A stretch of 64,000 bases of DNA from Liolophura sinensis (taxonomy: Eukaryota > Mollusca > Polyplacophora > Chitonida > Chitonidae). The notes below the pieces were generated by a model. That model was given only the letters and a program-made list of their open reading frames with translations, was not told where the DNA came from and searched no databases. The position numbers and the translations under genes are program-made. Below are positions 10,813-20,640 of this stretch, piece after piece. Numbering within the stretch: position 1 is the first letter of the stretch; every line of letters begins with the position of its first letter. The DNA lies in assembly GCF_032854445.1 (NCBI RefSeq), contig NC_088301.1, positions 17,258,018 through 17,322,017 of the forward strand, given 5' to 3'.

Positions 10813-12258
10813 CATATAAATACGTATACATTTATACCACTATAACTGGCCCTTTTAAAAAACTTAAGTCGGAGGGCCTTTCAAACAACAGATACAACTC
10901 AAGCTGACTAAAATGCAGCATATTAGTTTAAGAAAACCAAAATTGGACTTAGTAACGTTTTAAACCTGCTTAACAGAACAAGTATCTGAAGCACTGTGAT
11001 AAATTCTAAATTTACTCATGCATTTATATTCATCATTGCACATTGCATTTTTAGAAAAATTACTTTCTGACATTCATTAAGTTGAATTAAGGTGGTATCT
11101 ATGCTGTCACTAACTCCACCACGACAAGCATTGTACTCCCCTAGAATGAACATCACCATTCGTTTTCACTTAAGTGCTATAGCAGTTAATGGATATTTGA
11201 TCTAAAATTTTTTTAGACTTACAGTTGATGATGCATTCAATGATCTTGAAAAAAGGTTGTGTTATAAATAAAAAATATGTTTCAAAGTAACGATTCTGCA
11301 CTACCAGTCAACTTACAAATGAAATTAATACAAACAATCCTTTGAACTTTCAATTCAGTGAAAGTTGACATTGAATTGTTTAAAAATAAAAAATAACACA
11401 AATAGACCAATATGGCAACAGATGATCTCCTGGACAGATTGAAACATGAACACATGAGGAAATAAGAAGTGTGCATGTGTCGGGGCAGGTTAAATGGCCT
11501 GTGTGCTAGGTGAATTTCTATATGAGGCATAGACCACTGTTTACATAATACACAGAAAGTGATTTGTTTTATGCCATACTTAACAACATCTTGGTTATTA
11601 GATTAATCCTCACATATTCTAAAATTTCATTTATATACATAATTCATTATGGCATGAATCAAAATATAGGTCTATTTGAACGACTATTTGTCTGTGGTAG
11701 TGCTCAGTATAAAAATGCTACACGGGTCACTGATGATTTTACCTCTAGTCTCTACAGTTTGGAAGTCTACATTTATTAGAGAAGTGCCTACATTTGCATT
11801 TTAAATTAAAGAAATCATTTTCCATCGTACATAAATATTCTTCAGCTTAATAAATGAACTGGTTTTACTCACTTTACAAAAATCTAGTCAATAAAGGCCA
11901 AGTTCATCATCCTAATTTTAATGTATCGTACACTTTGGTCATTTGCAATATTATTTTTTCCAGTGTACTACACCCCATGCACCCTCAACTTCAAGTAAGA
12001 ACTACGGTTTTAATTGTTCTGTATGCTGTTTTTGTTTTAGCACAATGTTTGAATTCTAGTCAATGTTTAGCTGCATTTATGAGAGATACTGGGGCCCACA
12101 GCTTTCGAGTTCCGGAACAAACAACTGAATTTGATTTGCCTTAAAAGGCAGTTTTGACAATTGATAATTTCAAAAATAACTACCGAAACTAAAGTTTAGC
12201 GAGACTTGGTCTAATGTTACAAATGTTAAACACCCTTACACTATTCCATTTAAATATT
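10813..12258. other. Inner Harbinger sequence without a recognisable gene
   Basis: Low-complexity AT-rich sequence with short open frames on both strands. It would be the intron of the minus-strand Myb/SANT-like gene if the two proposed exons belong together. Confidence 0.4.
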
Positions 12259-12576
12259 TTAGATAAAATAACTTAAGTTCACATACCCCTTAAGTTCACA
12301 TACCCTTGCTCTTTCTGGAGGGCCGAGATTTCCGATTTGGTTTGGGAAAAAATATTGTGCCACTTTTCTCCCACTTCTTCTTGTGACCGCTTGACGGCTG
12401 TGCAGGAGGCTTTCAACATGTCCGTCACAAACTTCCATGTATTTTTTTTCTTTTCTGAGATCAACCCTGGATCCAACTTGTCTCTCAATATGTCTTTGTA
12501 TTGTGTCATGAAATTGGCGAGGCTCAAACGATTGTTGTTTGACCAGTTCGACTTTCTCTTCTATTTTTTCCTCCAT
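12259..12576 (-). pseudogene. Myb/SANT-like DNA-binding accessory protein of Harbinger
   Basis: Overlapping minus frames give KKKNTWKFVTDMLKASC then KRSQEEVGEKWHNIFSQTKSE: two helices with the conserved Trp pair of Myb/SANT-like (MADF-related) domains. An N-terminal acidic stretch MEEKIEEKVELVKQQ lies in a second frame, so at least one frameshift separates start and domain. In Harbinger elements such a protein assists DNA binding and nuclear import of the transposase. Its position inside the inverted repeats and opposite orientation to the transposase fit that role. Confidence 0.65.
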
Positions 12577-12814
12577 ACCCGATTGTGTTTATATCGAAAT
12601 GTCCTCTGCAGCTCACATGACATTATGATGTACCAAAAATATCTTTTTTATTGGAGAGCTCTCTCGCTAAAACTTATCTTTTATGCATTTTCTTCGCTAA
12701 GAATCATGTTAAGAAATTTTATGAATGCATTGTTAAAAATTTTCTTAGCTAAAAGTAACTTGCAGACTTAAGTATAAATTCTTGAATCTTAAGAATCTTT
12801 ATGAATACGGGCCC

Positions 12815-13665
12815 AGGTATCCATGCTTTAAGATAAAGGTATATTAGGCGTCAACCGAAATGCATGTTCAGTGCATATAATTACAGTATTAAAGACTTAC
12901 AGGATAAAACCAGGGCAGCGACCAGAATTTGTGACATTCGTCTTACTCGGTTTCGTTAAACTTTTTGAAATTCCGGTTAATACTATTACGAGATGTCTGG
13001 AAGGAGTAATAATTATCAGAGTGTTAATAAGTCAGAATCGATATCGATAAACACCAGTTGATCAGTACAGCTATTTCTTTTATCGACATCGATAATTTAT
13101 TGATCAATATTTATGTTTTTCGAGTAAATCTTAATCCCCATCCAAAGGTTTGGTTTCGAAAAAGAATTAAGTTACAATTATATTAATTTCATTCTAATTT
13201 ACTGGTGGAATTAATCCCAGCCTTTACACAAGCGTTATCAAATATTTTAGGTAAGAATATTGTAAACTCATCACATTTAACACATTAATTACCTCAACCA
13301 GCTACTCTAATCCCTTTTTCCCCTCAAAGTCTACTGACCCAATTATCATTAAAGAGGCACTGGCTCACCCAGCATGCAAAATTGGGCCCGGCAGAAATTT
13401 TTATCCTTATCGATCTTCTTATCGATATCTCGTACTTTGGTATGATATTTGACGTTGCGGGTTACAGAGTGGTCGTATGTTGACGTCTGCAGAACGACGA
13501 AATGCACGGTATGAGTGCGCCAAATTTAGAGAAAACATGGAGGTTGTTTGTGTCGTTTACCAATACGCTGTTAGTTACAGAACTATCGCTACATCCAAGT
13601 AAAAGCTCGTGTAGACCCATGGACACTTTCCCCTGGGACCGTCTTTACATGTAACAAAGTCAGTA
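12815..13665. other. Intron spacer
   Basis: No coding or RNA gene recognised. Several ATCGATATCGAT-like palindromic stretches occur between 13030 and 13110 and near 13410-13430, too irregular to assign. Confidence 0.4.
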
Positions 13666-13721
13666 ATGTCAGTAAACCTCAATTTCGTTAGCAACATTCT
13701 TAGCAACTGTGTCCGGGTTAC

Positions 13722-13839
13722 ATTTATTTATTTATTTATTTATTCATTCATTCATTCATTCATTCATTTATTCATTCATTCATTCATTTATTTATTTATT
13801 CATTCATTCATTCATTCATTCATTCATTCATTCATTCAT

Positions 13840-13902
<63 letters not shown>

Positions 13903-13935
13903 TTCATTTATTTATTTATTTATTTATTTATTTGG
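13722..13935. repeat. (ATTT)n/(ATTC)n microsatellite grown from a SINE tail
   Basis: About 210 bases of tetranucleotide repeat, with blocks of attc and attt alternating. It directly abuts the 3' end of a minus-strand SINE whose normal tail is (AAAT)n, so it is an expanded SINE tail. Apparent reading frames rich in Y-L-F-I/H-S-F are translation of the repeat only. Confidence 0.92.
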
Positions 13936-14060
13936 TGATTACGCCGTACTCAAGAATATTTCACTTATACGACGGCGGCCAGCATTATGGTGGGAGGAAA
14001 CAGGGCAGAGCCCGGGGGAACCCACGACCATCCGCAGGTTGCTGCAAGATCTTCTCCACT
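13936..14060 (-). mobile_element. SINE family 1, 3' half
   Basis: The + strand reads tgattacgccgtactcaag, aatatttcac, ggcggccagcattatggtgg and acccacgaccatccgcaggt, the reverse complement of the family-1 3' half. Its tail has expanded into the adjacent microsatellite. Confidence 0.88.
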
Positions 14061-14400
14061 ATATCGTCACGTGTAGTAATAGGGTAAGAGTAAAACACAA
14101 GTGAAAAAGAAGTGGCGTAACAAATATGTCAGCAGCTGTCAATCACAGCTATAGTCACTTTTGCTTCTTGAGATGCACAGTTTCTTGCACTGAGGCCGAT
14201 TCCTCGACATACCTTAAGTGGCCCTTTGCTTCATAAGAAATCTCTGTATTGTTTTGTATTGGAATGACGAAAACTATATAACCTTATGCAACACCTATGG
14301 AAGTCTTCTACGATCTCCACCATGGAACAAAAAACAGAAACATATCAAAGGATGTTATCCAAAAATACTCATGCTGCTCATGAAATCACGTGCTTTGCAG

Positions 14401-14553
14401 AATGCAGAAACAACACGTGGGGGAATGATTGTGTACAGACATGTGGAAAATGTTACAACAAAGCCGAGTGCAATCCTGTCACTGGTGAATGTCCTGTAGC
14501 GGCGGGGAATCCCCGGTGTAACTCTGGATATTCAGGAAGTGATTGTAAGACAT
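14401..14553 (+). CDS. Gene A exon: EGF-like domain 3
   Basis: The acceptor is gtgctttgcag|aa and the donor is cat|gtaagt; phase 1 to 1, 153 nt. Eight cysteines: ECRNNTWGNDC, VQTCGKC, AECNPVTGEC and PRCNSGYSGSDC. NNT is a possible N-glycosylation site. It differs from the EGF-2 type (VTGEC, GNPRC), and no copy is visible elsewhere in the window, so gene B replaced this position with extra EGF-2-type exons. A frame also runs upstream through the acceptor, but the paralogous phase-1 pattern favours the splice. Confidence 0.82.
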
Positions 14554-15044
14554 GTAAGTATACAGATGTGTAAGTATCACATCGATTTTCTATGTTCCCA
14601 GCGTTGATCTCACAGTAACAACTTTGAAACGTTGCATTTCGTACGCTGGAAGCCGTGGATTTCGACTCTCCCCCTACAAGTTTATAATGCTGTGTTTAAA
14701 AAAAGTGTTTATTCTTAGACCCGGAAAAACTCTTCATATGGCTGTGTTGTCTCTGGATTAAATTGGCCACAGTTCTTTAAGTAAAGAAACAATAACCTGG
14801 GCATCGGCTGGGGAGTATACAGACCTCCTTAGCCATCACTTGAAATTCTGTCACATATCTGAACTCCAATTGCTATATGTTTGCAGCTCTTTCCAAATGA
14901 AGAGCATTGGCTAACAACATAATTGTAAAGTACTCAGAGTTGTTCCGTGACCATTAAAAAAGTTCGAAACATTTTGTCCATAACTGCTCTGTTCATCCTG
15001 TATATCTTCTTGGTTTTTAATCATCACATGTATGTTTCACACTG

Positions 15045-15302
15045 GGGCCTGCGTGGCGCAGTTGGTTAGCGTGCTGGCGCAGCGTAATGGCCCAGGAGCC
15101 TCTCATCAATGCGGTCGCTGTGAGTTCATGTCCAGCTTATACTGACTTTCTCTTTAGCCGTGGGAAGGTCTTTTAGCAACTTGCGGATGGTCGTGGGTTT
15201 CCCCCGGGCTCTGTTCGGTTTCATCCCACCACAATACTAGTCGCCGTCGTATTAGTGAAGTATTCTTGAGTACGACGTAAAACAACAATCCAATAAATAT
15301 GT
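15045..15302 (+). mobile_element. SINE family 1, full length
   Basis: The head gcctgcgtggcgcagttggt is a good A box. gtgagttcatgtcc is a degenerate B box. The body is gcggatggtcgtgggtttcc, and the 3' module is cgccgtcgtattagtgaagt, attcttgagtacgacgtaaa, then a short AT-rich tail. This is the best-preserved family-1 copy here. Confidence 0.9.
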
Positions 15303-16194
15303 TTCTATCTGTGTCGAATGTAGTCGATTCATTTCGTAAATTGCTACTGTCGACACGAAATTTACTTTAGAGCTAATTGCGATAGGATACTCCGCATAAC
15401 TCATGAACAACAAGGCGATATGAAGTTACTATTACCTGAGGATTAACGGAAGATGAGGACAACACTAGGTGAATAAGTACACAAGACTACTTCCAAAAGC
15501 TAAGCCCAGGCAAAAAGAATGTTATATTTTTGTTAAACTGTTAAAATGTCTTAGTTTATTATTTGATATTAAACAATTTTTTACCTTTAGCCAATCAAGA
15601 TTATTTGTTTTAAAGCTGTTGATTAATGAACCAAAAGGTACCCGAAGGTCTGATGCAACATACGGGTGTTGCTCTATTTCTGTAGCATTTCTGCTTTACC
15701 TTTAATGTCCAATAAGTATACGTATAACACTGCGTTCATTCTGAAAGAAAAGTATTAATGAGTCTTCAATGGATTCAGCTGGAAAATTAGAAAATACAAG
15801 TTTCTGTAATGGCTCTGCTGTAAATCTAAGCATCAAGCTTGTTCAAATACACGACTGCAACATCACATATATAGTTTTAGGTTTCTGCATGTTGTGTGGA
15901 AAAAGATACAAGCATAAAGCCTTTTCTAAAAAGATAATCAGTGTATGCGGCCGTCCGTTTCTCTCTTACTCGAGGTGATATATACCTGATTTTGGTAGGA
16001 TTTTTGCCATGTTATAGTCCCCAATACACGTATATAGACGCTTAGATACAAATACAGCATAAGGGCATTTCTACTTGGGAGTTCCCCACTTTCACACTAC
16101 GATTCCGCACACATATTTAACTGATAGCATTTCATCAATAATTGTATCGGTGTTTAATCAAAATGGTCACCGCTACAGTAACGTTAAAGGTATC

Positions 16195-16606
16195 AAAGAA
16201 ACCATATACCATTCGGGGAAACCATATATCAACAGTGTATAGATATTCCGATGGGTATCAGTTGTGTCGCCCTTTTGGCTGACCTATACCTCTTCTCGTA
16301 TGAATACGATTATGCAGGAACTATTAAGGAGTAACAGCTCACCGGGCCCAGTTTTGCCCAACCAATATACCATTTACTAAACGGTATATTGTTGATCCGC
16401 TAATTTTAAACAATCCAGATATAACAAAGGCTGTGAAAGATATAGGTCCACCTTTGCTGAATTTAAAGGAAAACACAGACTGTGCAGAGGGTACATCTTA
16501 ACTGGACCTATATTTGTACAAAGACAAGAACGAATTCCTGTCTCGCTGACTGTGAAAGAAGAGAGATAGTTTCATTATAAATTATACATTATAAATACTT
16601 GGTGTA
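16195..16606 (+). mobile_element. Penelope-like reverse transcriptase remnant, part 1
   Basis: Degraded frames match the RT fragment at 54500-55076: gaaaccatatatcaacagtg, a YIVDPL-like version of the YIDD catalytic motif, VKDIGPPLLNLKENTD and DLYLYKDKNEFLS. Multiple stops are present. Matching flank upstream (ending ttaacgt in both copies) suggests one ancestral insertion before duplication. The element continues at 17479 after the Tc1 insertion. Confidence 0.68.
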
Positions 16607-17478
16607 AACTGACGGCCAAAAGAATATTTACGACTCCGTGAGTTAAGTTTAACCAGCCATTTCAGCAAATGCATACCAAATTATTGTAGGAAAACACTGT
16701 ACAACAAGGTGGTGCCGTTTTGTGACGGCAGCGTGATGGTGTGGGGTGGGATTTGTAAATAGAAACGGACACCACTGGTCATCATCTACGGGAACCTAAC
16801 AGCTCAACGTTACGTGGATGAAATTCTACGTCCTGTTGTCCTGAAATTCTAGGTCCTGTTGTCCTGCCATTCCTTCAACAGAAGCCATGTGGTGCCTTGT
16901 ACCAGCATGACAACGCCAGACCCCATACATCTCGAGTTGTACAGAACCTCCTGGACACCAACGACGTCAATCTCTTGCCGTGGCCTACACGTTCTCCAGA
17001 TATATCCCCCATAGAACACCTTTGGGATAACATGGTTCGTCGAGTAAGACAACGGCCACACTTTGCAGCCATCCGACAAGAACTGGTGTTTGTTCTGCAA
17101 CATGAATGACAACGAATCCCATGTCATCTCATAAGACGACTGACTTTTTCTGTGCGTCGGAGAGTTTTTGCATGCCTTGAATCAAGGTGTGGCCACCCGC
17201 AATGTTGAATGGTTTTGATATTGACTTATTTTAAAAATAATCAAATTTTTGTGTACTCTGCCCATTGTTAACCGAGATGGAATGGCTATTTTTTTACCTC
17301 TGCTCTGTTTGTTTACTTGTAAAATGATTTGAGGGCTGCTATGTCCGTTCTTACCCAGGACTTTCAATATCTAAGGTCATTGGTCTTTTCAATATATTAA
17401 ACTTCAGTCATCATGTTTTTTTGCTCTTGCAAATAAATTAATTTGAACTCTTTGTAAAATTTCTTTTGGCCGTCAGTT
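16607..17478 (+). mobile_element. Tc1/mariner element with terminal inverted repeats, internally deleted
   Basis: The left terminus AACTGACGGCCAAAAGAA is matched by its reverse complement ttcttttggccgtcagtt ending at 17478, with TA dinucleotides at 16605-16606 and 17479-17480 as expected for Tc1/mariner target duplication. At 872 bp it is shorter than a typical autonomous Tc1 (about 1.3 kb). It splits the Penelope-like remnant, so it is the younger insertion. Confidence 0.9.
16710..17109 (+). pseudogene. Tc1 transposase, C-terminal half
   Basis: The open stretch 16897-17109 reads QHDNARPHTSRVVQNLL, LPWPTRSPDISPIEHLWD: the second catalytic Asp and the closing Glu block of a DD34E Tc1 transposase. 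Upstream VMVWGGIC and YVDEILRPVVL are recognisable but contain a stop. A 21-bp tandem duplication (cctgttgtcctg repeated) disrupts the frame near 16835-16870. The first catalytic region is absent, so it is inactive. Confidence 0.88.
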
Positions 17479-17640
17479 TATTACTTGGTTCTGCATATGG
17501 CGTGTACATATGTCGCCTAAAGTTATACAATGAGTATAATTCTCTTGTAAGCAGATATGGACAGACCATCCAAAACCTCTGATTCTCTGTTTCATGATTG
17601 TATGTGACTCGAGGCTAGGGCTGTTATATGTATGCTGTTG
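17479..17640 (+). mobile_element. Penelope-like RT remnant, part 2
   Basis: Immediately after the Tc1 target site the sequence resumes homology to 54880-55080: gcatatggcgtgtacatat (AYGVYI), ttatacaatgagtataatt, and agatatggacag. This shows the element was continuous before Tc1 insertion. Confidence 0.65.
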
Positions 17641-17888
17641 AAGTAGATCGTCCGGTTGGATACATGAACAGTTGCAATCAAAGCGTAACTGAGTTTCTCT
17701 ACATAGTTTACTATTGGCAAGTTATATTCTAGCACGGTACACGATTTGAATACTGATTTCACTCAGTGGCCTAGAATATAGATTTCGTCGCTCATACATC
17801 ATTGGAATCTATTGACTGCTTCTCTTCGCACGATTACGTCCTATTTTCGTACTCTATATACTTTTGTAGTTCTATTGGGTTAGACGTC

Positions 17889-18423
17889 AGGAGTTAACAG
17901 TACACGAACTATATCCTCAACGCCAGGCGCTAATGGCATACGACCCTATATTCTCTACGCCATAAACTATCAGTTTACGGCCTTATACCCTCTACTCCAG
18001 GGCTAGCAAAACACGACCCTATACCCTATACTTTAGGAGCAAACAGCATATTATTCCTCTACCCCATAAACTAACAGCTTACATCCCTTCTACTCCATGG
18101 CTAACCTCACTCGACCCTATACCCTCTACTCCAGGAGCTAACAGCATATCACTCCTACACCCCATCAATTAACAGCTTACAACCCCTCTACTCCATGGCT
18201 AACTTCACACGACCCTATACCCACTATCCCAGGAGCTGAGAGCACATTACTCCTCTGCCGCTTTAATTAATAGCTTACAACCGCTCTACTCCAGGAGCTA
18301 ACAACACACGACCCTATATCTTCTACACCAGGAGCTAGCACGACCCTATATACTTTTCACCAAAAGGTAACAACTCGCGACCCTATATACTCTACCCCAG
18401 GAGCTAACAACACACCACCCTAA
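17889..18423 (+). repeat. Intronic minisatellite next to the TM exon (gene A)
   Basis: Roughly 14 imperfect units of about 37 bp built from gaccctatacc, ctactccaggagctaac and agcatac. It ends about 50 bases before the TM-exon acceptor. The same unit lies at the same place in gene B (38861-39460) and in short form in copy C (55648-55800). Confidence 0.88.
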
Positions 18424-18473
18424 TCCGATTCTGACCAATTATTCACTAATTTACTTTGATTTTTAAGTTTCAG

Positions 18474-18576
18474 ACCTACCTGATACATCTAAAGATTACA
18501 CGGGAGTGATTGCCGGAAGTGCTGTCGGAATATCTCTTGTTGTCATGCTCACCGGACTCATTATCATTGTTATGGT
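18474..18576 (+). CDS. Gene A exon: transmembrane segment
   Basis: The acceptor is gtttcag|ac and the donor is ggt|gtaagt; phase 1 in, phase 2 out, 103 nt. The juxtamembrane LPDTSKDYTG precedes the helix VIAGSAVGISLVVMLTGLII and IVMV. The helix carries small-x3-small spacing (GSAVG), compatible with helix packing. The stop-transfer basic residues come from the next exon. Confidence 0.85.
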
Positions 18577-18792
18577 GTAAGTCTGGACTAGTTTTAAACC
18601 CGTGTACAATCGCTTTATGAGTAATATCTGTACTTCTACTACTGTAGAGTTTTCAGAAAAGAAACAGAACGCACTAGGTCTCAAATTTGCTACATACAAT
18701 CCAGTTGGTAATAGTTGTTTTAAATTTGTGATACACATGTATTTAATGTAGTTTCTTTTTTTGCCGCATGGTCATCCCATTTCTTCTGTTAG
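18577..18792 (+). other. Short intron between TM and tail exons
   Basis: The intron runs from gtaagt to ttctgttag. In gene B its first part remains open in frame with the TM exon (39611-39740), giving a possible alternative end. In gene A the frame meets TAA at once. Confidence 0.75.
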
Positions 18793-18994
18793 CCGGAGGA
18801 AACCGCCACGTGTACAGACAGGTGGTGCTAAAGGCTCTGGACCAAGCAGTACTCCAGCAGAGGAGAGCTCCGTTCCCGCAGAAGTTATGAATAGAAGTGA
18901 AATGTCTGAGCCGTCAAGCTTGTATAATACACGTGATGGAAATTCTTGTGAAGATCACCCCTATGAAGCCATTCGTGAATACGTCAATCTATGA
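18793..18994 (+). CDS. Gene A exon: cytoplasmic tail with tyrosine motifs
   Basis: The acceptor is ttctgttag|c; the exon enters in phase 2 and ends at TGA. It starts with the stop-transfer run RRKPPR, then a Ser/Pro/Glu-rich linker (STPAEESSVPAE), EPSSLYNTRDG and the C-terminus EDHPYEAIREYVNL. YVNL has the YxN form favoured by Grb2-type SH2 domains and the YxxL form used by CED-1/Draper-class tails. YEAI is a second YxxI motif. Spacing between the two is too short for a classical ITAM. Gene B keeps all three tyrosines with no length change. Confidence 0.86.
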
Positions 18995-20640
18995 TAAAAC
19001 ACACAGATCTCGAAAACAATTTCCAGGCTATTATATTGTATTTCTGAATAAACCGAGAATCTACTGGCGGTCTAAACCTCCCCGACATCTGCTTACTATG
19101 TGGTGTTTTAATGTGATTGTATATTAAATGTGATGAAAACTCAGAATAAAACACTAACAGGTAAATTAACAAGCAGCCATTTTTTCTTGGGTTAAGTTTG
19201 ACATTTGCCAAATATCACTCTGGCATCGATGCTCTGGTTTAACTCTATGTTATTGTTATAGTATTTCATATCACTTGGGATATTTGTGGGGCATCGGCCT
19301 AATCCAAAGGCCTCAATTCTTTGATAGCTCAGATTGAGACAAAACTACTTATATCGTGTTGTTGAACCCGGAACTTCCATGGCAGATGTCGCATGCAGTG
19401 CTGTCATTGTGCTTGTCGATTTTTTATTGAATAACATTTCATCTTAGGGCTCCATCACGTTTCATCCTAGAAGAGAATGTCTCTATCGGCGTCTAGAAAC
19501 GTTGCTGGCTGCACAAAATTCTAAGGCAAATGTCATTAAACTGTGTATTCTTGACGATGTGCTGAATTTGAAACAGATGATACTTCACTGTACGATAACA
19601 AAATAAAAATAACAAAATGTAACGTTCGTACACGATGCTAACCTTCGTTCAAGCTGTATTTTCTCCTTTATAATGCTGTGGAACTATAGCCAATGGGTCG
19701 TTCGATGGGTAGTTCAAAAGTGTATTAAAAGTTATTTCAGTCTTTAAAAAAGTTATATCAGTCTTTGCCTAATACAAAACGAATGACATTTAGTCCAGAC
19801 TAAAGTTAATACCGGTCTTAATTGCCAATACGCATTTGAACAACAATTGGTGCTTCTTTATGAAGTATGGCGCGAATGTCGAGCAAAACAATCAAGTGGT
19901 GTTGTGAATAGATAATTGCATTTTCCAAAACAATTTAAGACACCATTTCCCAAAAGAATATAAAGGATATGGTATATAAATAGCAAATAGAACTTAAAAC
20001 AAATAACAGAGATTTAGTTGTCTGTTTGCTACGATGCATGGAATACAAACAGAAAAAATAAGTGTTTTGTTTTTAAACGCCAATCTGGGACAGTTAGGAA
20101 ACACATCCCTAAAATTACTAAAAATAGAGCTTTTTTATTCGAGCACAGGGATCGAATAAAGGCTACAAGGCGAGAAGTGTATATATATAATTTGCCATTT
20201 AATGAGACATAATTTACAATTTCTGACTTGAACTATATTTTGACTGTTTTTCTGATCTGATTTTGTCTTTTAAAGCACTTAGTAAATTTACACCCAGGAG
20301 ATTTCTACGTTTATAGTATTGAGACATCTGTCTGTGTCTCCCCGGGTAGATGATCAATTGTATACTTCCGATTGCAGCTGTTATTTTGTGGTATAAAAAA
20401 TGTACACAAGAATACCGGCCCGGGATTTTTTCTGAACTGGTGTTTATCGTATTTTTGTTGAGGATCTTCAAGAAACTCTGAGTGTTGGTGGAAACATTTA
20501 AACTAAACTTGTTAAATGCCTTAGCGTAGGTTCTGACCAAGAATTCTCCGTGGTATCCCAACGTTATGTACTACGTCAAAGGTGGATGAACCCAGCGTAC
20601 GACATAAGGAAGACTAAATACTTATTTTAGCTCTAAACAG
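18995..20640 (+). other. Gene A 3' UTR and flank
   Basis: A polyadenylation signal AATAAA lies at 19145-19150. Landmarks (gacatttgccaaatatcact, gcataatttaca-like and ggatgaacccagcg sequences) match gene B's flank at 40035-42030. No coding frame is supported here. Confidence 0.6.
19145..19150 (+). terminator. Polyadenylation signal AATAAA, gene A
   Basis: A canonical hexamer 150 bases after the gene A stop codon, in the context cagaataaaac. The same context occurs in gene B at 40183-40188. Confidence 0.6.

Larger units (their letters stand above)
9025..12814 (+). mobile_element. PIF/Harbinger element copy 2 with both termini
   Basis: The left end GGGCCCGTATTCATAAA at 9025 is matched by its reverse complement at the right end (12798-12814), giving an element of about 3.8 kb. 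It carries a transposase fragment on + and a Myb/SANT-like frame on -, the two-gene arrangement known for Harbinger elements. Immediate flanks (tca on the left, agg on the right) do not give a clean 3-bp target duplication. It lies inside the long gene A intron. Confidence 0.78.
15760..17890 (+). repeat. Block paralogous to 53905-55310 (gene A vs copy C)
   Basis: Matching landmarks run in the same order: gtaatggctctgctgtaaa, ttaggtttctg(c/t)atgttgtg, cgaggtgatatat, the Penelope-like RT remnant, and acagttgcaat with ttatattctagca near the end. The two copies differ by independent insertions: a Tc1 element at 16607 in A and a SINE at about 54322 in C. Confidence 0.8.
1127..18994 (+). other. Gene A: EGF / F-type-lectin-like / EGF single-pass receptor (5'-incomplete)
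   Basis: Seven exons (1127-1231, 2671-2913, 3301-3510, 4156-4305, 14401-14553, 18474-18576, 18793-18994) each have an AG acceptor and GT donor in good context. The first five are symmetrical phase-1 exons, the TM exon is phase 1 in and phase 2 out, and the tail exon ends at TGA 18992-18994. Joined they total 1166 nt, which is 2 nt plus 388 codons, so the frame closes exactly. The signal-peptide exon is off the left edge; the copy at 49261-49321 shows what it should look like. Product: extracellular EGF1, FTP/F5-8C-like lectin domain, EGF2, EGF3, one TM helix, and a tail of about 66 residues with YNT, YEAI and YVNL motifs. The layout recalls Draper/CED-1/MEGF10 phagocytic receptors combined with a fucolectin-type domain. 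Ligand and function are inferred. It is the only copy in the window with no visible lesion. Confidence 0.8.

Noticed and set aside
12337..12771. 144-codon + frame
   Set aside because: Shadow of the minus-strand Myb/SANT-like domain in the Harbinger element; composition is hydrophobic and T-rich as expected of an antisense frame.
13666..14104. Long + frames rich in YLFIHSF repeats
   Set aside because: Pure translation of the ATTT/ATTC microsatellite; no start context or conservation.
15075..15140. Possible functional tRNA gene at SINE heads (also 2000-2080, 4751-4820)
   Set aside because: A and B boxes are present but cloverleaf stems are not convincing, and each is followed by the SINE body, so these are tRNA-derived repeats.
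18761..18790. Start of the gene A tail frame at 18761 as an independent gene
   Set aside because: The first residues precede the ttctgttag acceptor; paralogues B and C align only from the acceptor on.
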